This document shows, one piece after another, positions 51,849 to 62,672 of a DNA stretch of 64,000 bases. Numbering within the stretch: the first letter of the stretch is position 1; the number at the start of each line of letters is the position of its first letter. The notes beneath the pieces were generated by a model, which saw only the letters and a list, made by a program, of their open reading frames with translations, did not search any database and was not told the origin of the DNA. The position numbers were made by a program, and so were the translations under genes. Source of the stretch: Strix aluco (Eukaryota; Chordata; Aves; Strigiformes; Strigidae). Where the stretch lies: NCBI RefSeq assembly GCF_031877795.1, contig NC_133932.1, positions 37,463,180 to 37,527,179 on the forward strand. The letters run 5' to 3'.

Positions 51849-54800
51849 CTTTCCTTAAATACTCAAAAATGAAATATTGTGGGTTTTAGGAATGTTTTTA
51901 AATTGCCTAAGAACATAAAGAGTTATGAAGCATTAATAAGAGCAAGTTTCACTCCATTATTTCATTGCTTAAGTTGTTATCGATGGTATTTCAGTCTTGA
52001 GGGTTATAACAACACTATTTACTCATAAATATAACAGGATGGGGCAAGATTTAAACAAGATCATTGTGCCATTAAATCCAGGTAATGTTTTTATTTTTAC
52101 CTTTTTCATTATGCTTAATTTTATTAAGTGAATTAGCATGCAAATATAATCAGTAATGGCTAAATACAGGGCCACAGAAGTCATGTACAATGCAACAGAG
52201 AAATCACATGAGATCTGAACTCTAATTGCAATTTTCTTGCTTTTAAATGGGACTTAAATATACATATGATTTTCTTTCCCTTAATTGACAACACAGTTGT
52301 TTGTTGCATGGAGCAGAATATACTGCAACTCTCTAACCTATAAAGGAGTTGGCTCCACTTTCCAGTAGGAAAAGGTATGTGTATACTGAATGCCTACAGT
52401 ACATACATTCGTCTGCTGCAGGGGAGAAATTGTAGTAGGTTCTGTGCTTTGGAGAGGCTCAAAGAATACCTCCAAAATGAGACAGAGTCCAAGCTTAAAG
52501 GAGAAGTATGAAGTTGCAATAATTAAAATAGCTAAATAAGACTTCAGTAAGTCTAATATCAGCAGCATGAGAAAGCCAGAAGAAAGTCTGGCAAACATTA
52601 AGGAGAGAGATTCACAGGCTGAATCAGAAGCTTTTTTTTTTTTTTTTTTTTTTCCAAACCAGTGTTTTTTGTCAATTTAAAAGGGGGATTTCAAAGACAA
52701 ATGGTGACTTTGGTTATCTGGTGCGGTCTGGAAAGGCTGCAGGCTGAAAAGGCAGAGTACAAAACACAGGAGTTAATGCATTCCACTAGCTCTGACCTCA
52801 ACAACCTGTTTCACCTCTGTAAATTCGTGACCTTTAGGTCATGTAACATTTCCTACCATTTGTGAAGTATTTAGCATGGTGGCATTTAGATCTTTGTTCT
52901 TTCTACACGCCTTACTATAATGAAAATAACTTGAATATTTTAGAAAGAAAAACTCAGATAAAGGAATAGATGCACTGGCTCCTTCCGTCTTCTGTTCTAT
53001 AGAATTTCTTCAAAATAATGGTGTTTATAGATGAGTCCCTTGCATATAACTTTTATATGAGGATACAGTTGATGGCTAAGATTTACATAAAATCTATTTA
53101 TAGTGATCACTGTAATGAGGAGATGCTCCCAGCCCTTGAAGAAGTCCTTTTCATTTCTCATGAACAGATCCTGAGCCAGAAATGTACGTTGACATCAGCT
53201 GTGATGAAGGTTCACAACCAGCAATTTGAGATTGGTATTTGATTAGTGTGGAATTAGCAAGCTACTAACTAAAGTATACTTTTACAAACAAAGCACTGAC
53301 TTTTTACCAACATAACCAGGAACTGCTTTTGGAAGAACAGCAGTATGAAGATGCCTTATGCTGTGGAGCTGCTCTGCTGTCAGCACAGCACTGCCAGCAG
53401 CTGGATTTCAGTGACTCTTCATACACTATTTTGTTGAACTAGTTCCTGTCAGTCAGGTGCCAGCTCTAATGGGTGTCAGACCCATGTAAATTACCAATAC
53501 CATCAGTTCATTCAACTTTTGAAATGATCAAATGAGTTTCTGAGAAAAATGTTAAAATATACCTCTACATGTTCTATTAAAGTTCTCTGGCTTTAGTATT
53601 TTCTCGGTTGATTGCTTTTCTGTTCTACATTGGGCATCTGTGTATACTTCATTTGCTTTAGCTTTTTGATTCTTATCTTCTGAAGACTTCTCCTATAATT
53701 GGCAATTAAAGATAAAAATAATGAGGGAATACTTGTTTAGTGACTTTTAAAAGTACACAGTCAGTGCAATACTTATAAAAAGATTAGTAACTTCTGTTAC
53801 TACTATATTCTTGTTTTGTATCACAAAGTTTGTCCTACATATTTTCTGTAATATATTTACATTCACACAAAATCCACACCCTAGAAAATTAAGATGACGG
53901 ATCAGGCTATTCAAGCGTATTACCAAAACTTACAGAATAACATATAACTTAGCTGAGAGTTTAAACAAGGTATTGGATCCAGATTTTTCATACCTTTGTT
54001 TGCTGAATTGGACTTTTTTCTGTTTCCTCAGTTTGGTACTGTGACAGCAGCAGTGATCTAAAACTCTGTTTATCTACTTGTACTGATCTGTTTATACTAA
54101 GACCTATTGAAGAGGGACAATTGTTAGTAATACAGTAGTTTCTGGAATTATATTGTTGGTATAAACAAAAGATATCGTTGATGACTGATAATACTGGTAT
54201 GTGGCCTAGGATTTAAACATTTTTTTGCTGCATGTCTCAATGCCCTTTAATAAAGAAATTCTTTGTTCTGCCTGATCTGTAAATGCTGAAACTGGAACAC
54301 AAACATAGCTACCTGGACTTTGGAGTGTTTTCATCTGTACATCAGTACCTCATAAATATACTTAAGTTTTAGAACTACGAAGTCCTGTTCAGGTAGAACA
54401 TACAAAGTCAGACAAATGTGTCTATACCCTAGAGCCCATATGGGCTTAGTTTGTGTGGTAACATCCTGATATAAATTTAAGAGGTCTGGTATGAGGCCTC
54501 AGCTTTCAGGTTCCTAAATTCAGATCTTACAGAGTATAATAAACATGCTTGCTTTTATGCCTTCTGACTTGCTTACTCACCTTTCTCAAAGTTAAGCACT
54601 TATGTAAGGCTTTATGGAACCAAAATCTTCAGAGGAAATGCTTAACACTGTTTGAAATATCTACAGTCTTTGAAAAGAGATTCCAAAGGAGTGATTGAAT
54701 GAGACATTTAAAGAAATAGCTGAATGCAGATGGGATGGGATGGGGGAGGTGAGTATATTGTTGGTTTAATTTATTTTTAGAATAATTTTGACATGAGTAC

Positions 54801-57800
54801 AGTAACTGAGAAAGTTGCTAGCACAGCAGCAAAAATGTGATCTTACCTACGTCAAAACTTGACTTTATTCCCAGTTTTGATCTCTGAAATCAAAGGAAGA
54901 CTCTCCATAAAAATGGTGATTTTTCTAATGTTTACAGTTTGGTGGTAAAAAGGATACTGATAACCAAGTTGAGGATTACTCGTTATTGAGGATGATGGGG
55001 GGGAACCTAGTGTTCCCTTTTGAAAGGCAACCAGCAAGTAGCTACTTCAGCAGGTTTTTTCACAGAAATCAGCAGAGCGTTCCTCAGATTCAGAACTAGG
55101 GGGAGCTGTACCTCCAGATGAGCTGGTGTGACCTTCCCACAACGGAGCAAACTTTACTCCCTTGAAGAGTTTACGAAATTCATGGCTTCATTCAATAAAA
55201 CAATTTTATTTCTGTACAGAGAGCTTTCTGATAACCTAAGCAAGCCTACCTTCAGCTATTTATCAGGAGTGTCAAAAAATGCAGTCCCACATTTCTTTTT
55301 TTCTTTCCTGCTGGGTAAAAATTTTTGCAAACACAGAATAGAAAATAACTACTTGAAGAAGTGGCTCTTTCTGTTATAGGAAAATTCAAGTCAGTAGTGA
55401 AAAGGAAAAACAACTGTCAGTAATTCCAGTTCTAGATTTCTAAATCATCTGTTTCCATTAACTGGCAGAGAATGAAAGCTTTATTGGCCAAAAGTACCAA
55501 AAGATCAGACAACTTTGCTTGGAACCTTTTCATTACAAAATATGAGGTCTCTTCTCCAACTAAGCTCCCTTATCTTGCTTAAAGAAAAGAAGAAAACTAG
55601 TAAACAGTGATTTAAGTACTGCAATTTAAATAACAATGTTGTACAAGCCCATATGTGAGTAAAATTTAAAGAACCACAGTGGTTATGTGACATAACTAAA
55701 ACTGGAATTCAGAGCTTCATAAAAAAATCGTGTCTGGCTTGGAATGAGAAGTAGGAATTTGTGGGTTTTAATTTTACAGCTTGAATTACTAACCTTTTCC
55801 CTGTAGTTCACTTGTAGTTAAGGCAGAGTAATGGCTTTGCAAAGGCATTGAAGGGGAAAGAAATAAGCAACTGACTAGGGTAAGACTTTGTACTGATACC
55901 ATATTTTGAAGAATTCTGTGGGCATGTGCAATATTTCCAGCAGATATGTTTGCTACCATGTAAAATTTAAGTGCTCTTCTGTACTCATATGAAGAAAGCT
56001 CCAATTCCTCCTTCTGTTTAGGAGCAGGCATATCTGATCAGTATTTTAAAGAGGTGCTTTACCCAGGAAAGTCAATGTTCAGATCATTATCCAAAATTAG
56101 GGGTGTAAGTTTGTTGTGCAGAAAGCTCTCCTGTACAATCCTGACAGAATGTTTATGATCCTGAGTAGGAGGCAAAATACTACTTTCAATGTGGGGAAAG
56201 TACTTGAAATGTGTTTACTAGTTTCTGTATAAAACACATTTATTACTAAATTCTAGATACTACATGTAAAGCATATGACAATTAGAAATTTATGTTTTAT
56301 AAGAAAACTACTTTCTTCAACATTTTTATCCCTGATGAATATAGTGAGCACATGGGCAACATAACAGTTCTTGGCTTGTATGATTTGTAATTGTTTTTAG
56401 CTGTTGCTCCCTCTGTTCAAGGGGTGGGATCCACTTGTCTCAACACAGGCGCCTCATGCTATTTGAGATGCCCTTGAGCATTCAAGGTATCCACATGAGG
56501 CTGGTTGATGTTACATGGGACCGATGTGCCACCCATACCCTTCTGGAACAACTACAGGGCCAGGCAGAATGTGCTAGGACATCTCAGATGGCACTGGATG
56601 CCTATAATTAGGCAGTTGAATCCCACACAAGGTAGCTGCTCTTGGAACGTTTGATAAACAAGATTGCATATAATAGATATTTCTCTCCAATATCTGTTTG
56701 AGAATCCATGTTAAGGAAATACTCTTTACTAAAAAGCTCTTTATTCCTTGACAAAGTTAACTTTCTATTGTTCTTTTCTATCATTCTACTATATTATTCT
56801 AAATAACATCAATTCTGTGGATAGAATTAATTGAGAGGATATACAGTAACTGGGTTATTACAATCTCTGGTTGCCCATTTAAATTTGCTTAAGCTAAAAA
56901 CCAAAGGATTACTAAGGATAAACATTCTCTTCTCTCAGATAAGCTGACAGTATGATCATCAGGCTGCCCTTTAAACTTCCTAAACCTTGTATCTAAAAAC
57001 TCCTCCTCTCCTTTTACCCCAACAAAATGCAAGTTGCCGGAGCTTCAGTAATGGACATTGAAGCATCTCTGCTATTTGTAAGTTATAGATTCTAAGCATT
57101 TTAAAGATGAGAAAACAGTTTTTAAAGACCCAATTAAATGAATTATTTTTGCTCATATAAAAGCACTTTGAAAGTCTGTACTAAAACTAGGAACTTGCTA
57201 CAGGAGGGTTGTTTGTGAGGTGCCTTGAGTTAGCTATAGAGACATAGAATCATAGGATAATAAACAGTTTGGGTTTGAAGGGACCCTAAAGATCACCCAG
57301 CTCCAACCCCCCTGCCATGGGCAGGGACACCTTCCACTAGACCAGGTTGCTCAAAGCCCCGTCCAACCTGGCCTTGAACACTGCCAGGGAGGGGGCAGCC
57401 ACAGCTTCTCTGGGCAACCTGTGCCAGTGTCTCACCACCCTCATGGTAAAGAATTTCTTCCTTATATCTAATCCAACTCTACCCTCTGACAGTTTAAAAC
57501 CGCCACCCCTCATGCTATCCCTACACTCCCTGATAACGAGTCCCTCTCCATCTTCCCTGTAGCCTCCTTTAAGTACTGGAAGGTGCTATAAGGTCTCCCC
57601 GGATCCTTCTCTTCTCCAGGCTGAACAACCCCAACTCTCTCAGCCTGTCCTCATAAGGGAGGTACTCCAGCCCCCTGACCATCTTCGTGGCCTCCTCTGG
57701 ACCCACTTGAGCAGGTCCATGTCCTTCTTATGTTGGGTGCCCCAGAGCTCGACACAGGGCTGCAGGTGGGGTCTCACCAGAGCAGAGTAGAGGGGGAGAA

Positions 57801-60800
57801 TCCCCTCCCTTGACCTGCTGGTCACGCTTCTTTTGATGCAGCCCAGGATGTGATGTGGGAATTCTAGGTCTAGGGTAGCCACTTCTCCAGGCCAAGTCAA
57901 AGGGAATGGCCTGAACAAAAATTAGTCTGCAAAAACTTTGTGGACTGATAGCTTCACCTTGCTAAAAAACAAATAGGTAAACAGCTCTGGATGCAAATAG
58001 ACACTTAAAATAGCAGCGCTGCTTCAGTGTCACTGTTAGTATACTAAAACTATGTATGCTAAATGCTATTCATGATGAAAATTGGGTTAAATATTAAAAA
58101 TGGGTCATGTATTTGTATTCATAAAATAAATGAGCAAAAAACCCAAGCAATTCCTTTTAAATTACATGCGACCGAATATTTTTAGTCCACATAAAAGTAC
58201 TGTATTGGCTTTTATTTTGGAATATACGTCCCAGTTATAAAACAATGTAAGCTTCACATAAACAAAAAAGGAAAATAATATCCACGTACTTTTTTCATGA
58301 GTTACTGAATCACTTCTGTCTTTTGGGATTTTAGGCATCCGATTTGCATAGATATTTTTTACATAAAGTTGCCGATCCTTTTCCTAAGAAGAAATAAATG
58401 CTATTAAACTTCTAATATGCTTTAAGAATTACTTTTTACCAACTTAGTTCTCCCATGTTGGGAGAAAACTGTCAGTGATTTTGCTTTGAGCCAGGTCATG
58501 TGGTGACTTTGTCATTTACATAAATAGAAATCTTTCATTTTCTTTCATGAGCCAAATCAAAATTCTCCCTTTTTAAGGCTAAGAGCACATCTGTACACCT
58601 ACATGATCTCTTTCATAACACGATGTTCAGAAGGTGAAGTCTTCTCTAATGATTTTTTCATTTGTTGTTCTAAGTTATTTTTTTCAGACTAAGCAATTTT
58701 TGGCTTTACTTCCTTCTTTTTAAAATTTATTTGCTCAGTGCTCTTGGTTACAACGTGCTCAGTTCTATTTTACAACCTATTGCTTGGGAGATGACATAAA
58801 CTTCAGAGGCACACTTTTAAAATTTATTTAGCAAGAGTCCAACTTCAGAGGCACACTTTTAAAATTTATTTAGCAAGAGTCCTCTTTCCTTACTGAAATC
58901 TACCTTAAACACAGAAGAGAGATTTCAGTAACACTTTCACTGTATCAGTTTTTAGTGTCAAAAATAGGAGCTGCATTTACTTTGGAGATACACGTTGTCC
59001 TGAAAGTGCGTCTGCATACCTCAAATGGTCTGAATAAGGCAGGTGCCCAAAATTATGAATGTGTAAGAATAAACTCTGTTCTGCCACAGAAATAAGGTCA
59101 ATAAGCACGTCTGGTCTTCTTTGTGGTAAAACAATAGAAGGTTTTGGGAACCTAAATACAACATTACGAGAACTGGGCACACACAGAAAACTGTGTGGAA
59201 AACACATGAAATACAGAAGTATTTTAGAGAAGCATTAAGGTGAGAACTGTACTTTAGAATAATTTGCATTTTGGAACAGTTTTACATTAGTGTTTCTTGG
59301 ACTGTAATTATTCCCATCTCCCAGATCTGCACATATAGGAGGAGATCAGGCTCTGGCAGGGAAATAGCACTGCAAGCGTTGTTCGGGGGACTGTGATACG
59401 GGGCCCAGGAAGAGCACTGTACTTTTTTCCTTTCCCAACAGCTCACTGGACTTTTGCAGCTGGGCAGCCTGGCTGCTGCCAAATGTCAGGAGGAAAGTTT
59501 CTGCACCTGGTACATAGGTAAGAGGGACAAACAATAATCCTGTACAGAAATGCAAATCTCCATGAATCCTCAGGAATTGCCTATTCTGCCTTTCACAATG
59601 TCTGGGAAAACTCCCCATAATAACACCTTTCACAGACATTTGATTCCATTGAGAAAGAGAAAGCTCCCAAGTGGGATCAACAGATGGATCGGTTACTTCG
59701 CATAGAAATAAAAAAAGTATGTTTTAACTATGTTACAAACACAGTTTACATTATTAAAAAGCCACAAGGGTTTTCATGTTTTCTGGAATATGTACTGGTT
59801 TTGTTGTTTACAACTTATATGATATACCATTAAGGGCAGTTTTGTTTCTATTTCTATTTAGTGTCACCTTTAGGTTTTCCTGTATGTTTGGTCTACAAGC
59901 ATACTACAAGTAAGTGCTGAACTGGACATATTTGTCCCAAAAATATTTGTCTAAAAACCAAGCTAGAATTTAAACAAACTATTGCAACATTTATGTAAGT
60001 CTTTTTGTTAAACTCTAGTTTTGCAGATTGTAATATTTGGCTCATTTTGATTTGAAAGTGTTTCTGCAAGGGAGCTCACTTAAAGTTAATAGATTAATAT
60101 ACTGACCTATATCTATCAAAATGGTAACAAGGTGTGGATTATTTGTTCAAATTGTGATGCATTAATCCCTGTTTCAATTAGTTATTGAACAACTTTGAAC
60201 TTTTGACAAATAGACCCTACAATAATGTCATCATTTGATATTTTGACTTTTTTTTAAGTAGACTGTAGACTAGGAAACAAAAATTCCATTACTAAATAAT
60301 ATAACAGAGGCAAAAGGAATAGATAACATTTAATACTTGATTTTTTTTGTAGGAACAGAAACCTGTTTAAAATCTTGAATACCTTAATTTTTTGGTGCAG
60401 AAAGTTAATTTCCATTTGCAAGTTCTTTGTAATTATCCCAGCTTCCACAGCTTTTTTGTTCTCATTTGCCAGCTGACGACTAAAGGTGCTATTGTTCAAC
60501 TTCAGCTGCTTTTCTAGGCTCTTAAAAAGATTACATATTTTACCATATGGATGTACTCAGTATGACTGCTGAAAAATTTCAGTTCTTACCAGGTTTAAAA
60601 AATAAGCATGCTAATATAATGAAAAGTAAGCTTCTGATAAGTATATTCTATTGTAAACAATGCATGAAATTATGATGAAGTATCTGAAAAATTACTTTAA
60701 AAATGAGCAAAAACTAGTTTAAAACATAATTCTATTAAAAAAGTAAATTTGGCATGCAAACATAAAAAATAAGGTTGTACGTTACCTTTCTGATGGATAA

Positions 60801-62623
60801 ATGAATACAGTCATATTTGAGAAATGTTAAGACAACATTTCTGTTCACACTGAGATCTAATAACTGCAGCAGCATAAGGAGGCTTAGTGTAAATGAAAAC
60901 TAGGTAATTTATTGAGTACTTTAGAGTACTTTATCATCAGAACCCAGTGCCATGCACTGAAATTATAGTTACTAAAACTGTAAGGTGGGCACCCAACCCT
61001 GCATGCTTTTTATAGCTTCTCACTAGGACTTCTGTAAATAGAAAGTTTTCAAAAGGGAGTCTGAATTCAGCTGTTTAAATTTTCATTTTCTTTCATGGAA
61101 TAAATGTACTTCAGACCTAGCTGTTCAGATGGTGAAATGCCTCTAAGATTACCTGGTTCTTTATTTAATTCCATGCAAAATATACCCCATAGAAAATTGT
61201 AATTAATTCCTGGAGGACAATGGAAATTTCACTCTTCGAGTTTTGTATTAAAAATTGTATTCCTGTCTTTTTTTGAAAGGTTCAGCAAGAGTAAAGAAGC
61301 ATGAGATATTAATATTAAAAGAGCTGAATTATCTCCTCTTAGACTCCCACCGTGCTTTTGCGTCAGTTGCATAATAAACCAACAGTAGAACCAACCCTAA
61401 AATCTAGGACACCTGACTACTGCTTAATTCAGCAGCTGCCCTACAGCTGACTACAGTGAGTGGCAGTCATTAGTGAATAGGAGATATAGGTATGTCCATA
61501 CTGCCCACCAGTGCCATGTAAAAATAACAGTGCTAGCTCCAGATAAGCCAGCTTTAGTTGTTCAAGGAAGTAGATCAGCAGCAGCCTGGTGGTCTCCATG
61601 TATGACTAGGACTAATCCTGTGCTTTGCCAAGGGAAATTAGGGTCTGTGCTATTGTGGCTTGACGGCCCAGACAAGCCTGGGTACCCCATGCTGCTGGCA
61701 GGGAGCAGAGTAGACACTCTGCTGAAGATTGCTCTCCTACTACATGCTACGCTTCTGGCCTAACAGGGTTAAGGCATATGACTTAATTCCTAAATGACTG
61801 CCAAACTTAATCTACTCATACATTTCTGACAGATTTTAAAATACTGGAAGGGGGTAGTACTACCATTTTTAGTTCCTTACACTCAGGACAGCACTGGACT
61901 AAAAAGTATGTTCAGTGTTACAGGATTGTATCAGAATCATTAACGTGACAAGAAGCAGCTCAAAACTTTCCACTATTCTTGCACAGAAACCTCTCCTATT
62001 TGTTCCACAAATACAATGATATACACACATTACCTGTATTTTCTGATCATTCGCTTCAATTTTTTCTGTCAAGACTGATAATCTGTGATCAAGTTCCTCT
62101 CTCTCTGCAAGACCTTTGTCTTCTGAAAGCATATGCAAGGTCTGCAAAGCATCTTTAGCTTTTAGCAGCTCTGCTTCAACTTTTCTGAGCTTCCTGGATG
62201 TAATTCTCTCATCCTCCTGAGACATCCTCAGGAGTTTCCTTAAAGCTCTCACCTCATTATAATGACTTGTTAAAAGATCCGGCAAGTTATGTTCTGAATT
62301 TTGGTATCTACCTATTACTTTCAAGTGTTGACGCTGAAGCTGTTTCAAAAAGTGGTTTTCTAACCCAGATGCTTCTAATTGGTGTTGTAAATCAAATATT
62401 TCATTCTTCAGCTCTTTAATTTTGTGAAGTCTTGATGATGATATTCGCTGAGCCACTGCGTTTTTTTTCTGGGAAATCATACTACTCTGCAGGCTTAAAA
62501 ATGAAGAATTCTCATGTGGTATCTTCTCAGCTGGTAATTTTTTTCTTCCTGCATTTGGACCAAAGCAAACTGGCATTGATGTATAGCAATCATTTGAGAG
62601 AGCAAAATCACTATATGTCTTTA
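51272..62623 (-). CDS. LCA5L: LCA5L, lebercilin-like protein (six exons recognised; last exon has broken frame; N-terminal exon(s) not found)
   Basis: Paralogue of LCA5 (lebercilin), a coiled-coil protein of the ciliary base; the role of LCA5L itself is poorly known. Exons 62034-62623, 60383-60520, 58290-58383, 53994-54103, 53563-53692 and 51272-51848 join in phase. The first carries the lebercilin domain: [19 protein letters not shown], then [20 protein letters not shown], heptad-rich and predicted coiled coil. The C-terminal motif YEPSFGK and an ELFG motif are present. The last exon is not one continuous frame: the frame changes at an A8 run (51581-51588 on the plus strand) and again around the ELFG motif. 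Position right of GET1, convergent with it, agrees with vertebrate synteny. The missing N-terminal exon(s) should lie to the right, partly or wholly outside the window. Confidence 0.88.
51849..53562 (-). other. LCA5L last intron (1.7 kb)
   Basis: AT-rich, with a run of 22 T at 52632-52653. No gene or named repeat recognised. Confidence 0.5.
53563..53692 (-). CDS. LCA5L: LCA5L exon
   Basis: Reads [19 protein letters not shown], a charged linker weakly conserved in the family. Acceptor TTATAG, donor GTATAT; ends in phase 1. Assigned from splice borders, phase and position. Confidence 0.75.
53994..54103 (-). CDS. LCA5L: LCA5L exon
   Basis: Reads [19 protein letters not shown] then SPIQQTK, aligned with STKSVQADRKILPF in human. 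Acceptor CAATAG, donor GTATGA; starts in phase 1, ends in phase 0. Confidence 0.87.
55900..56013 (-). other. Unidentified exon-like open stretch in LCA5L intron
   Basis: 38 codons between an AAACAG acceptor and a GTATCA donor, reading [20 protein letters not shown] then [12 protein letters not shown]. The composition is that of a folded helical protein, and [11 protein letters not shown] resembles a pentatricopeptide or TPR-type helix pair. It does not resemble LCA5L and would be out of frame as an LCA5L cassette exon. I do not recognise the source. Confidence 0.4.
57243..57855 (-). mobile_element. CR1 LINE fragment, 5'-truncated, antisense to plus strand
   Basis: Typical avian CR1 3' end in reverse orientation. 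Two terminal octamer copies (CATAGAAT-type on the plus strand, 57243-57258) are followed by the 3' UTR and the C-terminal part of the reverse transcriptase ORF. Minus-strand reading at 57640-57850 gives [20 protein letters not shown], then [18 protein letters not shown], characteristic of CR1 ORF2. The 5' end is truncated near 57855. The frame is interrupted downstream of this block, so it is a dead copy. No clear target-site duplication seen. Confidence 0.93.
58290..58383 (-). CDS. LCA5L: LCA5L exon
   Basis: Reads [19 protein letters not shown], matching EKDRELEIKNIYSHRI in human. Acceptor TCTTAG, donor GTACGT; ends in phase 1. Confidence 0.9.
58384..60382 (-). other. LCA5L intron (2.0 kb)
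   Basis: Contains a perfect 42-bp tandem duplication at 58799-58882 and a GC-richer patch at about 59280-59640 with a 97-codon open frame on the minus strand that I cannot identify. Nothing else recognisable. Confidence 0.5.
58799..58882. repeat. Perfect 42-bp tandem duplication
   Basis: Two identical 42-bp units, 58799-58840 and 58841-58882, beginning AACTTCAGAGGCACAC and ending GCAAGAGTCC. No mismatch between copies, so the duplication is recent or an assembly effect. Confidence 0.95.
60383..60520 (-). CDS. LCA5L: LCA5L exon (coiled coil, continued)
   Basis: Reads [19 protein letters not shown] then [16 protein letters not shown], matching SLEKQLRLN and FSRQLA in human LCA5L. Acceptor TTTAAG, donor GTATTC; 138 nt, phase 0 on both sides. 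Confidence 0.92.
60521..62033 (-). other. LCA5L intron (1.5 kb)
   Basis: AT-rich, with a GC-richer block at about 61430-61770 that I cannot classify. No gene recognised. Confidence 0.5.
62034..62623 (-). CDS. LCA5L: LCA5L exon with lebercilin coiled-coil domain
   Basis: Reads [15 protein letters not shown], then [49 protein letters not shown] and [18 protein letters not shown]. All blocks align with human LCA5L. Donor GTAATG. The 5' border is uncertain: upstream frame closes at a stop six bases above CAG (62624-62626), so this CAG, although preceded by a poor pyrimidine tract, is the likeliest acceptor. An internal ATG at 62576 could start a short form. Confidence 0.88.
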
Positions 62624-62672
62624 CTGCTTACATGAGCTCACATACTGCTCACATGAGCTCACGTACTGCTCA
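62622..62672. repeat. 21-bp tandem repeat, about 2.4 copies
   Basis: Units TACTGCTTACATGAGCTCAC(A) at 62622-62642 and TACTGCTCACATGAGCTCAC(G) at 62643-62663, then a partial unit to 62672. The first unit overlaps the inferred acceptor of the LCA5L lebercilin-domain exon. Confidence 0.9.

Larger units (their letters stand above)
54104..58289 (-). other. LCA5L intron (4.2 kb)
   Basis: Holds the CR1 fragment at 57243-57855 and an exon-like protein-coding island at 55900-56013 (see findings). A GC-richer block near 56410-56640 may be an unclassified repeat. The rest is ordinary intron. Confidence 0.5.

Noticed and set aside
52632-52653. Run of 22 T, considered as the A-tail of a minus-strand retrocopy
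   Set aside because: The sequence that would precede the tail has no recognisable gene, polyadenylation signal or target duplication; treated as a simple homopolymer.
61473-61763. 96-codon plus-strand frame in an LCA5L intron
   Set aside because: No recognisable protein and no promoter or splice context; may be part of an old repeat.
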